Shown in pieces: positions 6,174-13,979 of a stretch of 18,241 nt of DNA (the first letter of the stretch is position 1; every line of letters begins with the position of its first letter). The stretch lies in the NCBI GenBank assembly GCA_964563125.1, contig CAZLVY010000045.1, positions 1 to 18,241 on the forward strand, read 5' to 3'. The notes beneath the pieces are model-generated. The model worked only from the letters and a program-made list of their open reading frames with translations, had not been told where the DNA came from and made no database searches. A program made the position numbers and the translations under genes. The stretch is from UBA1368 sp964563125 (GTDB lineage Bacteria; Bacillota; Syntrophomonadia; Syntrophomonadales; Syntrophomonadaceae).

Positions 6174-8081
6174 ATGGTATTAATCAATTTGAAAGACGGA
6201 AGCCAGAGAGAATATCCGGATGGTACTAATATAATGCAGGTAGCTCAGGATATTAGTCCTAAGCTGGCACGTAATGCGGTAACCGCAGTTTTTGACCATA
6301 AGTTAGCTGATTGGAACGAACCTGTTACTATGGATGGTTCTTTAGAAATATTAGGCTTCGATGATGATTTAGGCAGGAGTGTATATCGGCATTCATCTGC
6401 TCATATTATGGCTCACGCGGTCAAAAGACTTTGGCCTGATACTAAGCTGGCAATAGGACCGGCGATTGACAAAGGTTTTTATTATGATTTTGACAGTGAG
6501 CATATTTTTACACCTGAAGATTTTGAGCTAATTGAAAAAGAGATAGATAAAATTATTAAGGCTGATTACCCCATGGTAAAGAAAATAATGAGCCGCGAGG
6601 ATGCTATCAAGTTTTTTCAAGGGCATAATGAGAATTACAAAGTGGAGCTGATTAAAGATTTACCGGAAGATGCCATTATAAGCGTTTATGAACATGGCGA
6701 CTTTTTTGATTTATGTGCAGGACCGCATGTTCCATCTACCGGAAGTATAAAGTCCTTAAAACTTATGAGTTTGGCTGGTGCCTATTGGCGGGGCAGTGAA
6801 AACAATCCTATGCTGCAAAGAATTTATGCCACTTCATTTCCTAAAAAGGCAATGTTAGATGATTACTTAAATAAGCTGGAAGAAGCAAAAAAACGCGACC
6901 ATCGTCGGCTGGGCAAAGAACTGGGGTTATTTGTTGTCATGGATGAAGGTCCGGGGTTCCCATTTTTTCTTCCTAAAGGCATGGCCTTGCGAAATGAACT
7001 GGAAAACTTTTGGCGCGAGGAACACCGCAAAGCAGGGTATCAGGAGATAAGGTCGCCTATTATTCTCAATCGGGAATTATGGGAGAGATCAGGGCACTGG
7101 GATCATTATAAAGAAAATATGTACTTTACTAAAATTGATGAGCAGGACTATGCAGTAAAACCTATGAATTGCCCGGGTAGTATGCTGGTTTACAAACAAA
7201 GCCTGCACAGCTATAAAGAATTCCCCTTAAGAATGTGTGAAATGGGACTGGTGCACCGGCACGAAATGTCAGGTGTATTACATGGACTGATGAGGGTACG
7301 TGCCTTTACTCAGGATGATGCCCATATTTTTATGCTGCCTGAACAGATAATTGACGAAATCAAAGGTGTAATAAATCTGGTTGACCGCTTTTACAGCTTA
7401 TTCGGTTTCCCTTATCATGTAGAACTTTCAACTAAACCGGAAAATGCCATGGGCTCTGATGAAGATTGGGAAATTGCTACCGATGCCTTGCGCCAGGCTT
7501 TAGATGAAAAAGGAATCAGTTATAAGGTGAATGAAGGTGATGGCGCTTTTTATGGACCTAAAATTGATTTTCACTTACATGATGCGCTGGACAGGACCTG
7601 GCAATGCGGGACCATCCAATTAGATTTTCAGATGCCGGAAAAATTTGATTTAACCTATATTGGCGAAGATGGTGAAAAACATAGACCAGTCATGATTCAT
7701 CGGGTCATATACGGAAGTATAGAAAGATTTATAGGAATACTGACGGAACACACGGCAGGGGCTTTCCCAGCCTGGTTAGCACCAGTACAGGTTAAGGTTT
7801 TACCCATTACTGATCGTCAGCATAGCTATGCTCAAGAAGTGGTGGAAAAACTGCAAAGCCATGATTTTAGAGTAGAAGCTGATTACCGCAGCGAAAAAAT
7901 CGGTTATAAAATAAGAGAAGGTCAAATGCAGAAGATACCTTACCTGCTGATTATCGGTGATAAAGAAATCGAATCACAGGGCGTAGCAGTCAGACATAGA
8001 AAAGATGGAGACAAAGGCTCCATGGGTTTAAACGAGTTTATTGAAATGCTGCATACGGAAGTTAAAACACGCTTAATTTAA
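6174..8081 (+). CDS. thrS: Threonyl-tRNA synthetase
   Basis: 635 aa, full length. It attaches threonine to tRNA-Thr. Domains: TGS (1-61); N2 editing domain with HSSAH (His73, His77) and CAGPH (Cys181, His185), which removes mischarged serine; class II catalytic core with zinc ligands Cys333 (in MNCPGSM), His384 (QDDAHIF) and His509 (motif 3, IHRVIYGSIERF); and the C-terminal anticodon-binding domain (about 535-635). All key residues are present. ATG 6174 follows GGAGG (6161-6165) by 8 nt. There is no T-box in the 24 bp before it or in the 5482-5546 gap before the DUF445 gene, so threonine-specific control is not visible here. The infC promoter follows 36 bp after the stop. Confidence 0.98.
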   Translation: MVLINLKDGSQREYPDGTNIMQVAQDISPKLARNAVTAVFDHKLADWNEPVTMDGSLEILGFDDDLGRSVYRHSSAHIMAHAVKRLWPDTKLAIGPAIDKGFYYDFDSEHIFTPEDFELIEKEIDKIIKADYPMVKKIMSREDAIKFFQGHNENYKVELIKDLPEDAIISVYEHGDFFDLCAGPHVPSTGSIKSLKLMSLAGAYWRGSENNPMLQRIYATSFPKKAMLDDYLNKLEEAKKRDHRRLGKELGLFVVMDEGPGFPFFLPKGMALRNELENFWREEHRKAGYQEIRSPIILNRELWERSGHWDHYKENMYFTKIDEQDYAVKPMNCPGSMLVYKQSLHSYKEFPLRMCEMGLVHRHEMSGVLHGLMRVRAFTQDDAHIFMLPEQIIDEIKGVINLVDRFYSLFGFPYHVELSTKPENAMGSDEDWEIATDALRQALDEKGISYKVNEGDGAFYGPKIDFHLHDALDRTWQCGTIQLDFQMPEKFDLTYIGEDGEKHRPVMIHRVIYGSIERFIGILTEHTAGAFPAWLAPVQVKVLPITDRQHSYAQEVVEKLQSHDFRVEADYRSEKIGYKIREGQMQKIPYLLIIGDKEIESQGVAVRHRKDGDKGSMGLNEFIEMLHTEVKTRLI

Positions 8082-8116
8082 ATCATGTATATTAAATTTA
8101 AGTCTAATATTATAAA

Positions 8117-8145
8117 TTGCATTGGAAAATGGTTTGTGCTATAAT
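8117..8145 (+). promoter_or_regulatory. Sigma-A promoter of infC-rpmI-rplT
   Basis: TTGCAT (8117-8122), a 17-bp spacer and perfect TATAAT (8140-8145). The expected start is near 8152, giving a leader of about 155 nt before infC. Confidence 0.85.
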
Positions 8146-8150
8146 TCCAA

Positions 8151-8290
8151 AGTAACTAAGCAGAAGCTCGACTTCTCACCTTACAACTAACGTTCGTAAG
8201 GTATTCAGTAACTTAAACTTCAGGTAGTAATGATACTGCCAAATAGTTATTGATTTTTGAAGCGAGTTCATGCGACTCGCTTATTTTATT
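8151..8290 (+). promoter_or_regulatory. Structured infC leader, L20-type attenuator candidate
   Basis: Four hairpins: 8162-8166/8172-8176; 8178-8184/8196-8202 (7 bp, 11-nt loop); 8223-8228/8235-8240; and 8260-8267/8275-8282 (8 bp) followed by ATTTTATTT, resembling an intrinsic terminator just upstream of the infC ribosome binding site. The heptamer AGTAACT occurs twice (8151-8157 and 8207-8213), and each copy can pair with AGTTATT at 8244-8250, suggesting alternative folds. In B. subtilis and relatives, excess ribosomal protein L20 binds the infC leader and promotes premature termination; this leader sits in the same place. The terminator T-tract is imperfect and I could not align it to the Rfam L20 leader model. 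Confidence 0.7.
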
Positions 8291-8307
8291 TAGGAGGTGA
8301 AATTCTT

Positions 8308-8880
8308 ATTAGTAAGGATTGGAGAGTTAATGAGGAAATACGGGTTAAAGAAGTAAGATTGATTGGCGATACGGGAGATCAACTTGGCATAGTTCAGATT
8401 CGCGAAGCCCTTCAGTTAGCTATCGATAAGGGATTAGACCTGGTTGAAATTGCTCCTTCTGCCAAGCCGCCCGTATGCCGATTAATGGATTATGGCAAGT
8501 ATAAATTTGAACAGAATAAACGTGAAAAAGAAGCACGTAAAAAGCAAACAACCATTTCTACTAAAGAAGTTAAATTGCGCCCCAATATTGAAGAACATGA
8601 TTTCCAGGTAAAAGCCAAGAACGCCAGAAAGTTTTTGACCGCTGGAGATAAGGTTAAACTTACTATTATGTTCAGGGGAAGACAAATAACCCATCCTGAA
8701 CTGGGTGTAAAATTGTCCATTAAGATGGCCGAAGAACTTAATGATGTTTCAGCCGTTGAGAAAGCGCCCAAAATTGAAGGCAGAAACATGGTTACTATAT
8801 TAATTCCTAAGATTGATAATGAGAAAGCAGATAAAAACCCTGAAAAGAAGGAAATAAAGGAGGAAGCCAATAATGCCTAA
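8308..8880 (+). CDS. infC: Translation initiation factor IF-3, AUU start
   Basis: 190 aa. IF-3 binds the 30S subunit, prevents premature 50S joining and checks start-codon pairing. The N-terminal domain has RVNEEIRVKEVRLIGDTG and the PPVCRLMDYGKYK linker region; the C-terminal domain has KEVKLRPNIEEHDFQVKAKNARKFL. The only in-frame codon at proper distance from the ribosome binding site GGAGGTGA (8293-8300) is ATT at 8308. This codon is used for infC in many bacteria and lets IF-3 repress its own translation. The frame is open upstream to a TTG at 8257, but that lies inside the leader terminator hairpin. The lysine/glutamate-rich tail (about 172-190) is longer than usual. It overlaps rpmI by 8 nt. 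Confidence 0.96.
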   Translation: MSKDWRVNEEIRVKEVRLIGDTGDQLGIVQIREALQLAIDKGLDLVEIAPSAKPPVCRLMDYGKYKFEQNKREKEARKKQTTISTKEVKLRPNIEEHDFQVKAKNARKFLTAGDKVKLTIMFRGRQITHPELGVKLSIKMAEELNDVSAVEKAPKIEGRNMVTILIPKIDNEKADKNPEKKEIKEEANNA

Positions 8881-9067
8881 GATGAAATCTCATCGGGGTG
8901 CGGCCAAAAGATTCAAAAAGACCGGCTCCGGTAAAATAAAAAGATCTAAAGCTTTTGCCAGTCACCTTTTAGGGGGTAAAAGTCCAAAAAGAAAACGTAA
9001 ACTGCGTCAAGCAGGACTTGTAAGTGCACAAGAGCACAAGAGAATCTCCAAATTGATTCCTTATTAA
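8873..9067 (+). CDS. rpmI: Ribosomal protein L35 (bL35)
   Basis: 64 aa, very basic, normal length. The N-terminus PKMKSHRGAAKRFKKTGSGK and the HLLGGKSPKRKRKLR stretch are diagnostic. It is a component of the 50S subunit. ATG 8873 overlaps the end of infC by 8 nt and has AAAGGAGG at 8856-8863, so translation is likely coupled to infC. Confidence 0.98.
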   Translation: MPKMKSHRGAAKRFKKTGSGKIKRSKAFASHLLGGKSPKRKRKLRQAGLVSAQEHKRISKLIPY

Positions 9068-9100
9068 AATATCTATTAAGTTTTTAGGAGGTAATTACAG

Positions 9101-9460
9101 ATGCCCAGAGTAAAACGTGGGACGACTACACATAGAAGACATAAAAAAATATTAAAGATGGCAAAAGGATACCGCGGTAGTAAATCAAAGCTTTTTAGAG
9201 TAGCTAATCAACAGGTTATGAAATCAGGTAATTATGCTTATATTCATCGGCGCTTAAAAAAGAGAGATTTCCGTAAGTTATGGATTGCCAGAATAAACGC
9301 TGCAGCCCGGGACAATGGAACTACTTACAGCAAAATGGTCCATGGCTTGAAAGTTGCCGGTGTTGATATAAACCGTAAAATCTTGGCCGAACTAGCGGTC
9401 AGCGATCCCCAAGGGTTTACACAATTAGCTCAGTTAGCCAAGCAAAGCGCTGCTAACTAA
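9101..9460 (+). CDS. rplT: Ribosomal protein L20 (bL20)
   Basis: 119 aa, normal length. Early 23S rRNA-binding protein needed for 50S assembly. The N-terminal arm PRVKRGTTTHRRHKKILKMA and the RRLKKRDFRKLWIARINAA region are characteristic. GGAGG at 9087-9091 precedes ATG 9101 by 9 nt; 33 bp separate it from rpmI. In Firmicutes this protein is the regulator that binds the infC leader, so it probably closes a feedback loop with the structure at 8151-8290. Confidence 0.98.
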   Translation: MPRVKRGTTTHRRHKKILKMAKGYRGSKSKLFRVANQQVMKSGNYAYIHRRLKKRDFRKLWIARINAAARDNGTTYSKMVHGLKVAGVDINRKILAELAVSDPQGFTQLAQLAKQSAAN

Positions 9461-9473
9461 AACAGTATTAAAG

Positions 9474-9500
9474 AAGTATGGTTACAGGCCATACTTTTTT
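9474..9500 (+). terminator. Terminator after rplT, just before ysgA
   Basis: An 8-bp stem pairs 9474-9481 (AAGTATGG) with 9489-9496, followed by T to 9500. It ends only 5 bp before the ysgA ribosome binding site (9506-9512). No separate ysgA promoter is evident, so ysgA may depend on partial readthrough. Confidence 0.85.
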
Positions 9501-9517
9501 GTTTAAGAGGTGTTATT

Positions 9518-10291
9518 TTGAAATTTCTTTCTTCACGAGATAATACACTTATTAAAAAGTTTGCCAAACTGAAAAATAAAAAATACCGTGATAAAGAGAA
9601 CATGTTTATCATCGAAGGCGAGAAAAGCGTTACCGAAGCATTGCAGCAAGAGGATTCGCTTCTCTGTGTTTTATTTGCTGAAGAATGCCAGCAATATTTG
9701 GATTTGGTAAACAAGATGCCTGATATTCAGTGGTATCAATTAGCTCCTGGCTTGATTGATTATATCTGCGATACCGAAAACCCGCAGGGTATACTGGCCA
9801 TAGCACAAATACCTGATTATAACTATGAAAGTATAACTGATGAGCAGTTATTAGTTTGCCTGGATGAAGTTAGTGATCCCGGAAATGTAGGGACTATTAT
9901 CCGCACCGGATTGGCGCTGGGAGCTGACGGGATATTAATGACACCAGGATGTGCCGATCCTTTTAGTCCTAAAGTTGTCAGGGCATCAATGGGAGCAATA
10001 TTGCATATACCTATTTATAGGAATTTTTGTTTGGACGAGCTAAGCAATTTTCAAAACCAGGGCTATTTAGTTTACTGCTCATCTCTGGATACAGAAAATA
10101 ATTTATATGACCAAGATTTTACAGGCGGTAAAATTATAGTGATTGGCAATGAATCAAGAGGTATTAGCGAGAAAAGCAAAAGCACCTGTGATACAAAATT
10201 TAAAATACCGATAAATGCTCAAGTAGATTCTTTAAATGCAGCAGTAGCATGTGCTATAATCTTAGCAGAAGCATGGCAGCAGAGACTGTAG
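9518..10291 (+). CDS. ysgA: TrmH/SpoU-family 23S rRNA 2'-O-methyltransferase (YsgA/RlmP type)
   Basis: 257 aa. An SPOUT-class enzyme that transfers a methyl group from S-adenosylmethionine to a ribose 2'-OH. The N-terminal RNA-binding domain (about 1-95) includes KFLSSRDNTLIKKFAKLKNKKYR and FIIEGEKSV. The catalytic knot has motif 1 LDEVSDPGNVGTIIRTG (Asn123, Arg129), motif 2 VIGNESRGI (Asn211, Glu212) and motif 3 IPINAQVDSLNAAVACAI (Ser238, Asn240). The start is TTG 9518, placed by AGAGGTG at 9506-9512. In B. subtilis the homologue ysgA sits directly before pheS, as here; it has been reported to methylate G2553 of 23S rRNA and renamed RlmP. The exact target in this organism is inferred from that synteny. 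Confidence 0.87.
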   Translation: MKFLSSRDNTLIKKFAKLKNKKYRDKENMFIIEGEKSVTEALQQEDSLLCVLFAEECQQYLDLVNKMPDIQWYQLAPGLIDYICDTENPQGILAIAQIPDYNYESITDEQLLVCLDEVSDPGNVGTIIRTGLALGADGILMTPGCADPFSPKVVRASMGAILHIPIYRNFCLDELSNFQNQGYLVYCSSLDTENNLYDQDFTGGKIIVIGNESRGISEKSKSTCDTKFKIPINAQVDSLNAAVACAIILAEAWQQRL

Positions 10292-10300
10292 AATTGCTAA

Positions 10301-10329
10301 TTGTTTCCTGATTGTATATATGTTATAAT
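10301..10329 (+). promoter_or_regulatory. Extended -10 promoter of the pheST leader transcript
   Basis: TTGTTT (10301-10306), a 17-bp spacer and TATAAT (10324-10329) preceded by TGT (10321-10323), an extended -10. The expected start near 10336 places both the small yqzL-like gene and the T-box in the transcript. Confidence 0.8.
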
Positions 10330-10377
10330 TCTGCCTAGTTCGGCCCTACTATTTATTTACGGAGGGTGGACCATTTT

Positions 10378-10470
10378 ATGATAAACCAAGCTGAAAACAT
10401 GTGGCGTCTATTTGAAACATCGGGTTGCATTATATATTATTTACTTTATAAAATGATTAACACTCAATAA
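10378..10470 (+). CDS. yqzL: YqzL-like small protein, 30 aa
   Basis: A short open frame from ATG 10378 to TAA 10468-10470, with a G-rich ribosome binding site (GGAGGGTGG, 10361-10369). The product reads MINQAENMWRLFETSGCIIY and then YLLYKMINTQ. The pattern W-x2-F-x2-[ST]-G-x-I-x2-Y-L-L-Y-K is what I recall for the YqzL family of tiny conserved Firmicutes proteins, whose function is unknown. It stops only 3 bp before the T-box region, so it fills the space between promoter and riboswitch and would be translated whether or not the T-box terminates. It is unlikely to be a phenylalanine leader peptide because it has a single Phe codon. At 30 residues it is shorter than the B. subtilis protein. 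Confidence 0.68.
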   Translation: MINQAENMWRLFETSGCIIYYLLYKMINTQ

Positions 10471-10473
10471 AAT

Positions 10474-10711
10474 AAATGCTGAGAACAGGATTAGTAGTAT
10501 GCTGTTGCCTTACAGGGAGATCATATCATGACTGGAAATATGATCAGGAAAAGGCATGCGAATTCACCTGCGAGCAGGGGATTGAAATATTAGTAGGTCC
10601 TACCGGCTGCCTCCGTTAAAAGGCATTTGAGAGAGCCAAATAATAAGAAATTTGGTTAATCAGGGTGGTAACGCGGAAGTAACTTTCGTCCCTACGGATG
10701 AAAGTTTTTTT
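10474..10711 (+). promoter_or_regulatory. T-box riboswitch (tRNA-Phe) controlling pheST
   Basis: Stem I runs from about 10477 to 10576 (base TGCT/AGCA), with GAGAACAGGATTAGTAG near its 5' side. The specifier loop reads GAATTCACC, with specifier codon TTC at 10563-10565 (Phe). Stem III pairs CCAAAT (10636-10641) with ATTTGG (10650-10655). The T-box core AGGGTGGTAACGCGG is 10662-10676. Its TGGT bulge (10666-10669) matches a tRNA 3' end ending in ACCA, as expected for tRNA-Phe. AGGG (10662-10665) can pair with CCCT (10690-10693) in the antiterminator. The competing terminator pairs 10682-10691 with 10696-10705 (10 bp) and has seven T residues (10705-10711). Uncharged tRNA-Phe should allow readthrough into pheS. 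Confidence 0.95.
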
Positions 10712-10739
10712 ATTTTCTGGAATAAGGAGGTTGCATGGT

Positions 10740-11762
10740 ATGCTGGAAAAGTTAACCAGGCTTGACAGAGAAGCCCAAACTGTAATTACAACATTAAATA
10801 CCATTAATGAGCTTAATGAATTTAAGGTTAAGATTCTGGGACGCAAAGGCGAAATAACTGCTTTGCTTAGGGGACTTAAGGATTTATCTCCTGAACAAAG
10901 AGCTGAAGTAGGAAAAGTTGCCAATGAAATTAAAGATAAGCTCGAGGCACAGTTAAACAGCAGAGCAAATGAAATTAATCAGCGTGAGTTGGAAGTTAAA
11001 CTACAGAGGGAAAAAATTGATGTAACTTTACCGGGACTGCCCCTGCAGACTGGCAGTAAACATCCTCTGACCCAGATACAAAGAGAAATCACCAGTATTT
11101 TTACCGGAATGGGTTTTACCGTCGAAGAAGGCCCGGAAATAGAACTGGAATATTACAATTTTGAGGCACTGAATGTACCCCGTCATCATCCTGCCCGTGA
11201 TATGCAAGATTCATTCTATATAACCGAGGAAGTACTCTTGCGTACCCACACTTCACCAGTACAGGTAAGAACTATGGAAAAATTAGCTCCGCAGATACCG
11301 GTGAAAATAATAGTCCCCGGAAAAGTCTATCGTAATGATGATGATGCTACCCATTCGCCTATGTTTCATCAGGTAGAAGGATTATTAATCGATGAAAGGA
11401 TAACTTTTGCTGACCTGAAGGGCGTTCTTATGCTATTTGCCAAAAAGATATTTGGTGATAGTGTTAATGTTCGTTATCGTCCCAGCTTTTTTCCTTTTAC
11501 GGAACCGAGCGTTGAAATAGACATTTCCTGTGTCATGTGCGGCGGGGAAGGCTGCAGAGTATGTTCTCATACTGGATGGCTGGAGATATTAGGTGCTGGC
11601 ATGGTTCATCCTAATGTGTTAAAAGCCGGCGGTTACGACCCGGAAAAAGTGAGCGGTTTTGCCTTCGGAATGGGTATTGAGCGTATAGCAATGTTGAAAT
11701 ATGGTATAAATGATTTACGCCTCTTTTTTGATAATGACAAAAGATTTTTAAAACAGTTCTAA
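10740..11762 (+). CDS. pheS: Phenylalanyl-tRNA synthetase alpha subunit
   Basis: 340 aa, normal length. The catalytic subunit of the (alpha-beta)2 enzyme that charges tRNA-Phe. An N-terminal coiled coil (about 1-85) binds tRNA. The class II core has PRHHPARDMQDSFY, motif 2 YRNDDDATHSPMFHQVEGLL, the Phe-pocket FFPFTEPSVEIDI, and motif 3 GFAFGMGIERIAMLKYG near the end. A CVMCGGEGCRVCSHTGW cysteine cluster before GAGMVHPNVL is usual in this group. ATG 10740 is in frame and lies 9 nt after GGAGG (10726-10730); an out-of-frame ATG at 10735 would give only a few codons. It is preceded by the T-box terminator and followed after 14 bp by pheT. Confidence 0.98.
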   Translation: MLEKLTRLDREAQTVITTLNTINELNEFKVKILGRKGEITALLRGLKDLSPEQRAEVGKVANEIKDKLEAQLNSRANEINQRELEVKLQREKIDVTLPGLPLQTGSKHPLTQIQREITSIFTGMGFTVEEGPEIELEYYNFEALNVPRHHPARDMQDSFYITEEVLLRTHTSPVQVRTMEKLAPQIPVKIIVPGKVYRNDDDATHSPMFHQVEGLLIDERITFADLKGVLMLFAKKIFGDSVNVRYRPSFFPFTEPSVEIDISCVMCGGEGCRVCSHTGWLEILGAGMVHPNVLKAGGYDPEKVSGFAFGMGIERIAMLKYGINDLRLFFDNDKRFLKQF

Positions 11763-11776
11763 AGGGGGACAAAATA

Positions 11777-13831
11777 ATGGGAGTTTCTATAAACCAATTA
11801 AAAAAATATGTTCAATTTGATCAGACTGCAGAGCAGTTAGCTCATAATCTAACCATGGCAGGCATTGCCATTGAAGGGGTGGAGAATATAGGTGATGATC
11901 AATTATTAGAACTTGATTTAACCCCTAATCGCGCTGACTGTCTGGGATGGATTAATTTAGCCCGTGAAATATCAGCGCTTACTGGATCTGAATTAACCAC
12001 ACCGGAAACTTTTATCAAAGAAAACGAAGAATTAATTGAAGATTATATAACAATTAATATAGATGCTGCTCATTTATGTAAAAGATATGCGGCCCGGGTT
12101 ATAAAAGATATCACAATCAAGGCTTCACCGGAATGGCTGCAAACTGCTTTGAATAAAGCCGGAATTCGCCCTATTAATAATGTAGTTGATATTACTAACT
12201 ATGTAATGCTGGAAACTAATCAGCCTTTACATGCTTTTGATTATGAGTTATTAGGCGAGCACAAACAAATATTAGTTCGTCAGGCTCATGCTCAGGAACC
12301 ATTTACCAGCTTGGACAGTATTGCCAGACAACTGGATGAGGATATGCTGGTAATAACCAATGGTGAGAAGCCAATAGCACTAGCTGGAGTAATGGGCGGC
12401 GAAAATACAGAAATTAACGATCAAACCAGGGTTGTTTTGCTGGAATCAGCTAATTTTTTAGCGACTAATATTCGCAAAACTTCCAAGCAGCTTGGTTTAC
12501 GCAGTGACTCTTCCACCCGCTTCGAAAAGGGTGTTGATCCTAATGGGGTAATATATGCTGTTGACCGTGCTGCTCAGCTAATTCACGAATTAGCAGGCGG
12601 GGAAGTGGTAAAAGGTATATGCGATGTTTACCCTGAGACAGTTGAACCTTTAATTATTTTACTAAGACCGGAGAAGGTTAATAATCTGCTGGACACCAAT
12701 ATAAGTGCTATAGAAATTAAATCTTATTTGGAAAAATTGCGTTTTAAAGTTACTGAAAACGAGGATGGGTTCCTGGTTCAAGTTCCTACTTACAGACCAG
12801 ATATATCAATAGAAGTAGATTTAATTGAAGAAGTAGCACGTTTACATGGTTATGATAAAATTCCTGCCACATTATCTTACGGAACTATTCAACCGGGAGG
12901 GCTAAATGCTGTTCAGCAGTTCCGCAACCACATACAGAATATATTGGCCAGGAATTTACTTGAAGTTATAAATTTCAGCTTTATTAATCCTGCCTCATTT
13001 GATCTTATACGCCTGAGTGGGGAGGATAAACTTAGAAATTGTGTAAAAGTAGCCAATCCCTTATCAGAAGAACAAGCAGTCATGAGAACCTTGTTGCTGC
13101 CGGGTCTGCTGAAAAATATAAGCGACAATCTGGCCCGCAAAAATGAAAATCTGGCCTTCTTTGAAATGGGAACCGTATTTTATCCAACCAAAAAGGCTTT
13201 GCCGCAAGAAGTTCTGAAACTAGGTGCTGTTGTGGCGGGAAACTTTGAAACCAACTGGTTGAAAAATGAGGTGCCGATGGATTACTTTTACCTGAAAGGA
13301 TTGGTGGAAGACCTCTTAAACAATTTGGGCATCAGGGAATTTACCTTTGTAGCAGCAGAACATCCTGCCTTCCACCCCGGCAAAACTGCAATGGTTATGT
13401 CTGGAGATAAGGAAATAGGTATTATCGGGGAAATACACCCTGAAACATGTAAAAATTATGATATTAAAATAAGGGCAACAGCTTTTGATTTTGATGTCAC
13501 TACCTTGTTTAATTTAAGTAAACCAACCAAAATGACTAAAGAGATTACCAGGTATCCGGGCATCAAGAGAGATATTGCTGTTATAATACCGCAAACGGTA
13601 ACTTATTTGGAAGCTAATGATGTGATTAAAGCAGATAAGTCAGGTTTCTTGCAAGAGGTTGGTATTTTTGATGTGTATACGGGAGATCAGGTTCCCGAAG
13701 GCTATAAAAGCATGGCATTCAGGCTCTTATTCCGTTCAAATGAAAAAACCCTTACAGAAAATGAGGTTAATCCTCTTGTTGAAGAAATCCTGCTAAAATT
13801 AAAAAACCAGTGGGGAGCCTTGCTCAGATAA
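11777..13831 (+). CDS. pheT: Phenylalanyl-tRNA synthetase beta subunit, lacking the OB-fold domain
   Basis: 684 aa, against about 800 for the usual bacterial form. Residues 1-35 match the normal N-terminus (LTMAGIAIEGVE), and at about residue 40 the sequence continues directly into LLELDLTPNRADCLG. In typical PheT a tRNA-binding OB-fold of roughly 110 residues lies between these two points. The frame is intact, so this is a domain loss, not a frameshift. The rest is complete: B3/B4 editing module (about 98-280, NNVVDITNYVMLE), B5 domain (about 289-360, DLIEEVARLHGYDKIP), the catalytic-like core, and the C-terminal anticodon-binding FDX-ACB domain (about 592-684). ATG 11777 follows AAAGGGGG at 11761-11768. 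It is cotranscribed with pheS under the T-box. Confidence 0.95.
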   Translation: MGVSINQLKKYVQFDQTAEQLAHNLTMAGIAIEGVENIGDDQLLELDLTPNRADCLGWINLAREISALTGSELTTPETFIKENEELIEDYITINIDAAHLCKRYAARVIKDITIKASPEWLQTALNKAGIRPINNVVDITNYVMLETNQPLHAFDYELLGEHKQILVRQAHAQEPFTSLDSIARQLDEDMLVITNGEKPIALAGVMGGENTEINDQTRVVLLESANFLATNIRKTSKQLGLRSDSSTRFEKGVDPNGVIYAVDRAAQLIHELAGGEVVKGICDVYPETVEPLIILLRPEKVNNLLDTNISAIEIKSYLEKLRFKVTENEDGFLVQVPTYRPDISIEVDLIEEVARLHGYDKIPATLSYGTIQPGGLNAVQQFRNHIQNILARNLLEVINFSFINPASFDLIRLSGEDKLRNCVKVANPLSEEQAVMRTLLLPGLLKNISDNLARKNENLAFFEMGTVFYPTKKALPQEVLKLGAVVAGNFETNWLKNEVPMDYFYLKGLVEDLLNNLGIREFTFVAAEHPAFHPGKTAMVMSGDKEIGIIGEIHPETCKNYDIKIRATAFDFDVTTLFNLSKPTKMTKEITRYPGIKRDIAVIIPQTVTYLEANDVIKADKSGFLQEVGIFDVYTGDQVPEGYKSMAFRLLFRSNEKTLTENEVNPLVEEILLKLKNQWGALLR

Positions 13832-13851
13832 ATAATTAGTATAAAATACCT

Positions 13852-13883
13852 ATAAATGGAGGGCAATCAAGCCCTCCATTTAT
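13852..13883 (+). terminator. Hairpin terminator after pheT
   Basis: A perfect 13-bp stem pairs 13852-13864 with 13871-13883 around a 6-nt loop. The downstream T-run is short (TGTTATAATT), but the AT-flanked GC core could work in both directions. The remaining gap to 13979 holds a TATAAT at 13940-13945 without a good -35, a possible promoter for the kinase gene. Confidence 0.75.
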
Positions 13884-13979
13884 TGTTATAATTAGTATAG
13901 TTACTTAACAGACCGCAACCGCATCTGAAGGCTAAATGATATAATTGTAAATGAAAATACAGGGACAGGAGAGATTTTG

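Noticed and set aside
8257..8307. N-terminal extension of infC starting at TTG 8257
   Set aside because: It lies inside the leader hairpin, lacks a ribosome binding site, and the added residues are not IF-3-like.
8490..8870. Long reverse-strand open frames opposite infC
   Set aside because: They are antisense shadows of a clear conserved gene and have no ribosome binding site or recognisable product.
10378..10470. Phenylalanine-type attenuator leader peptide
   Set aside because: It contains one Phe codon only, and control is already explained by the T-box with a TTC specifier.
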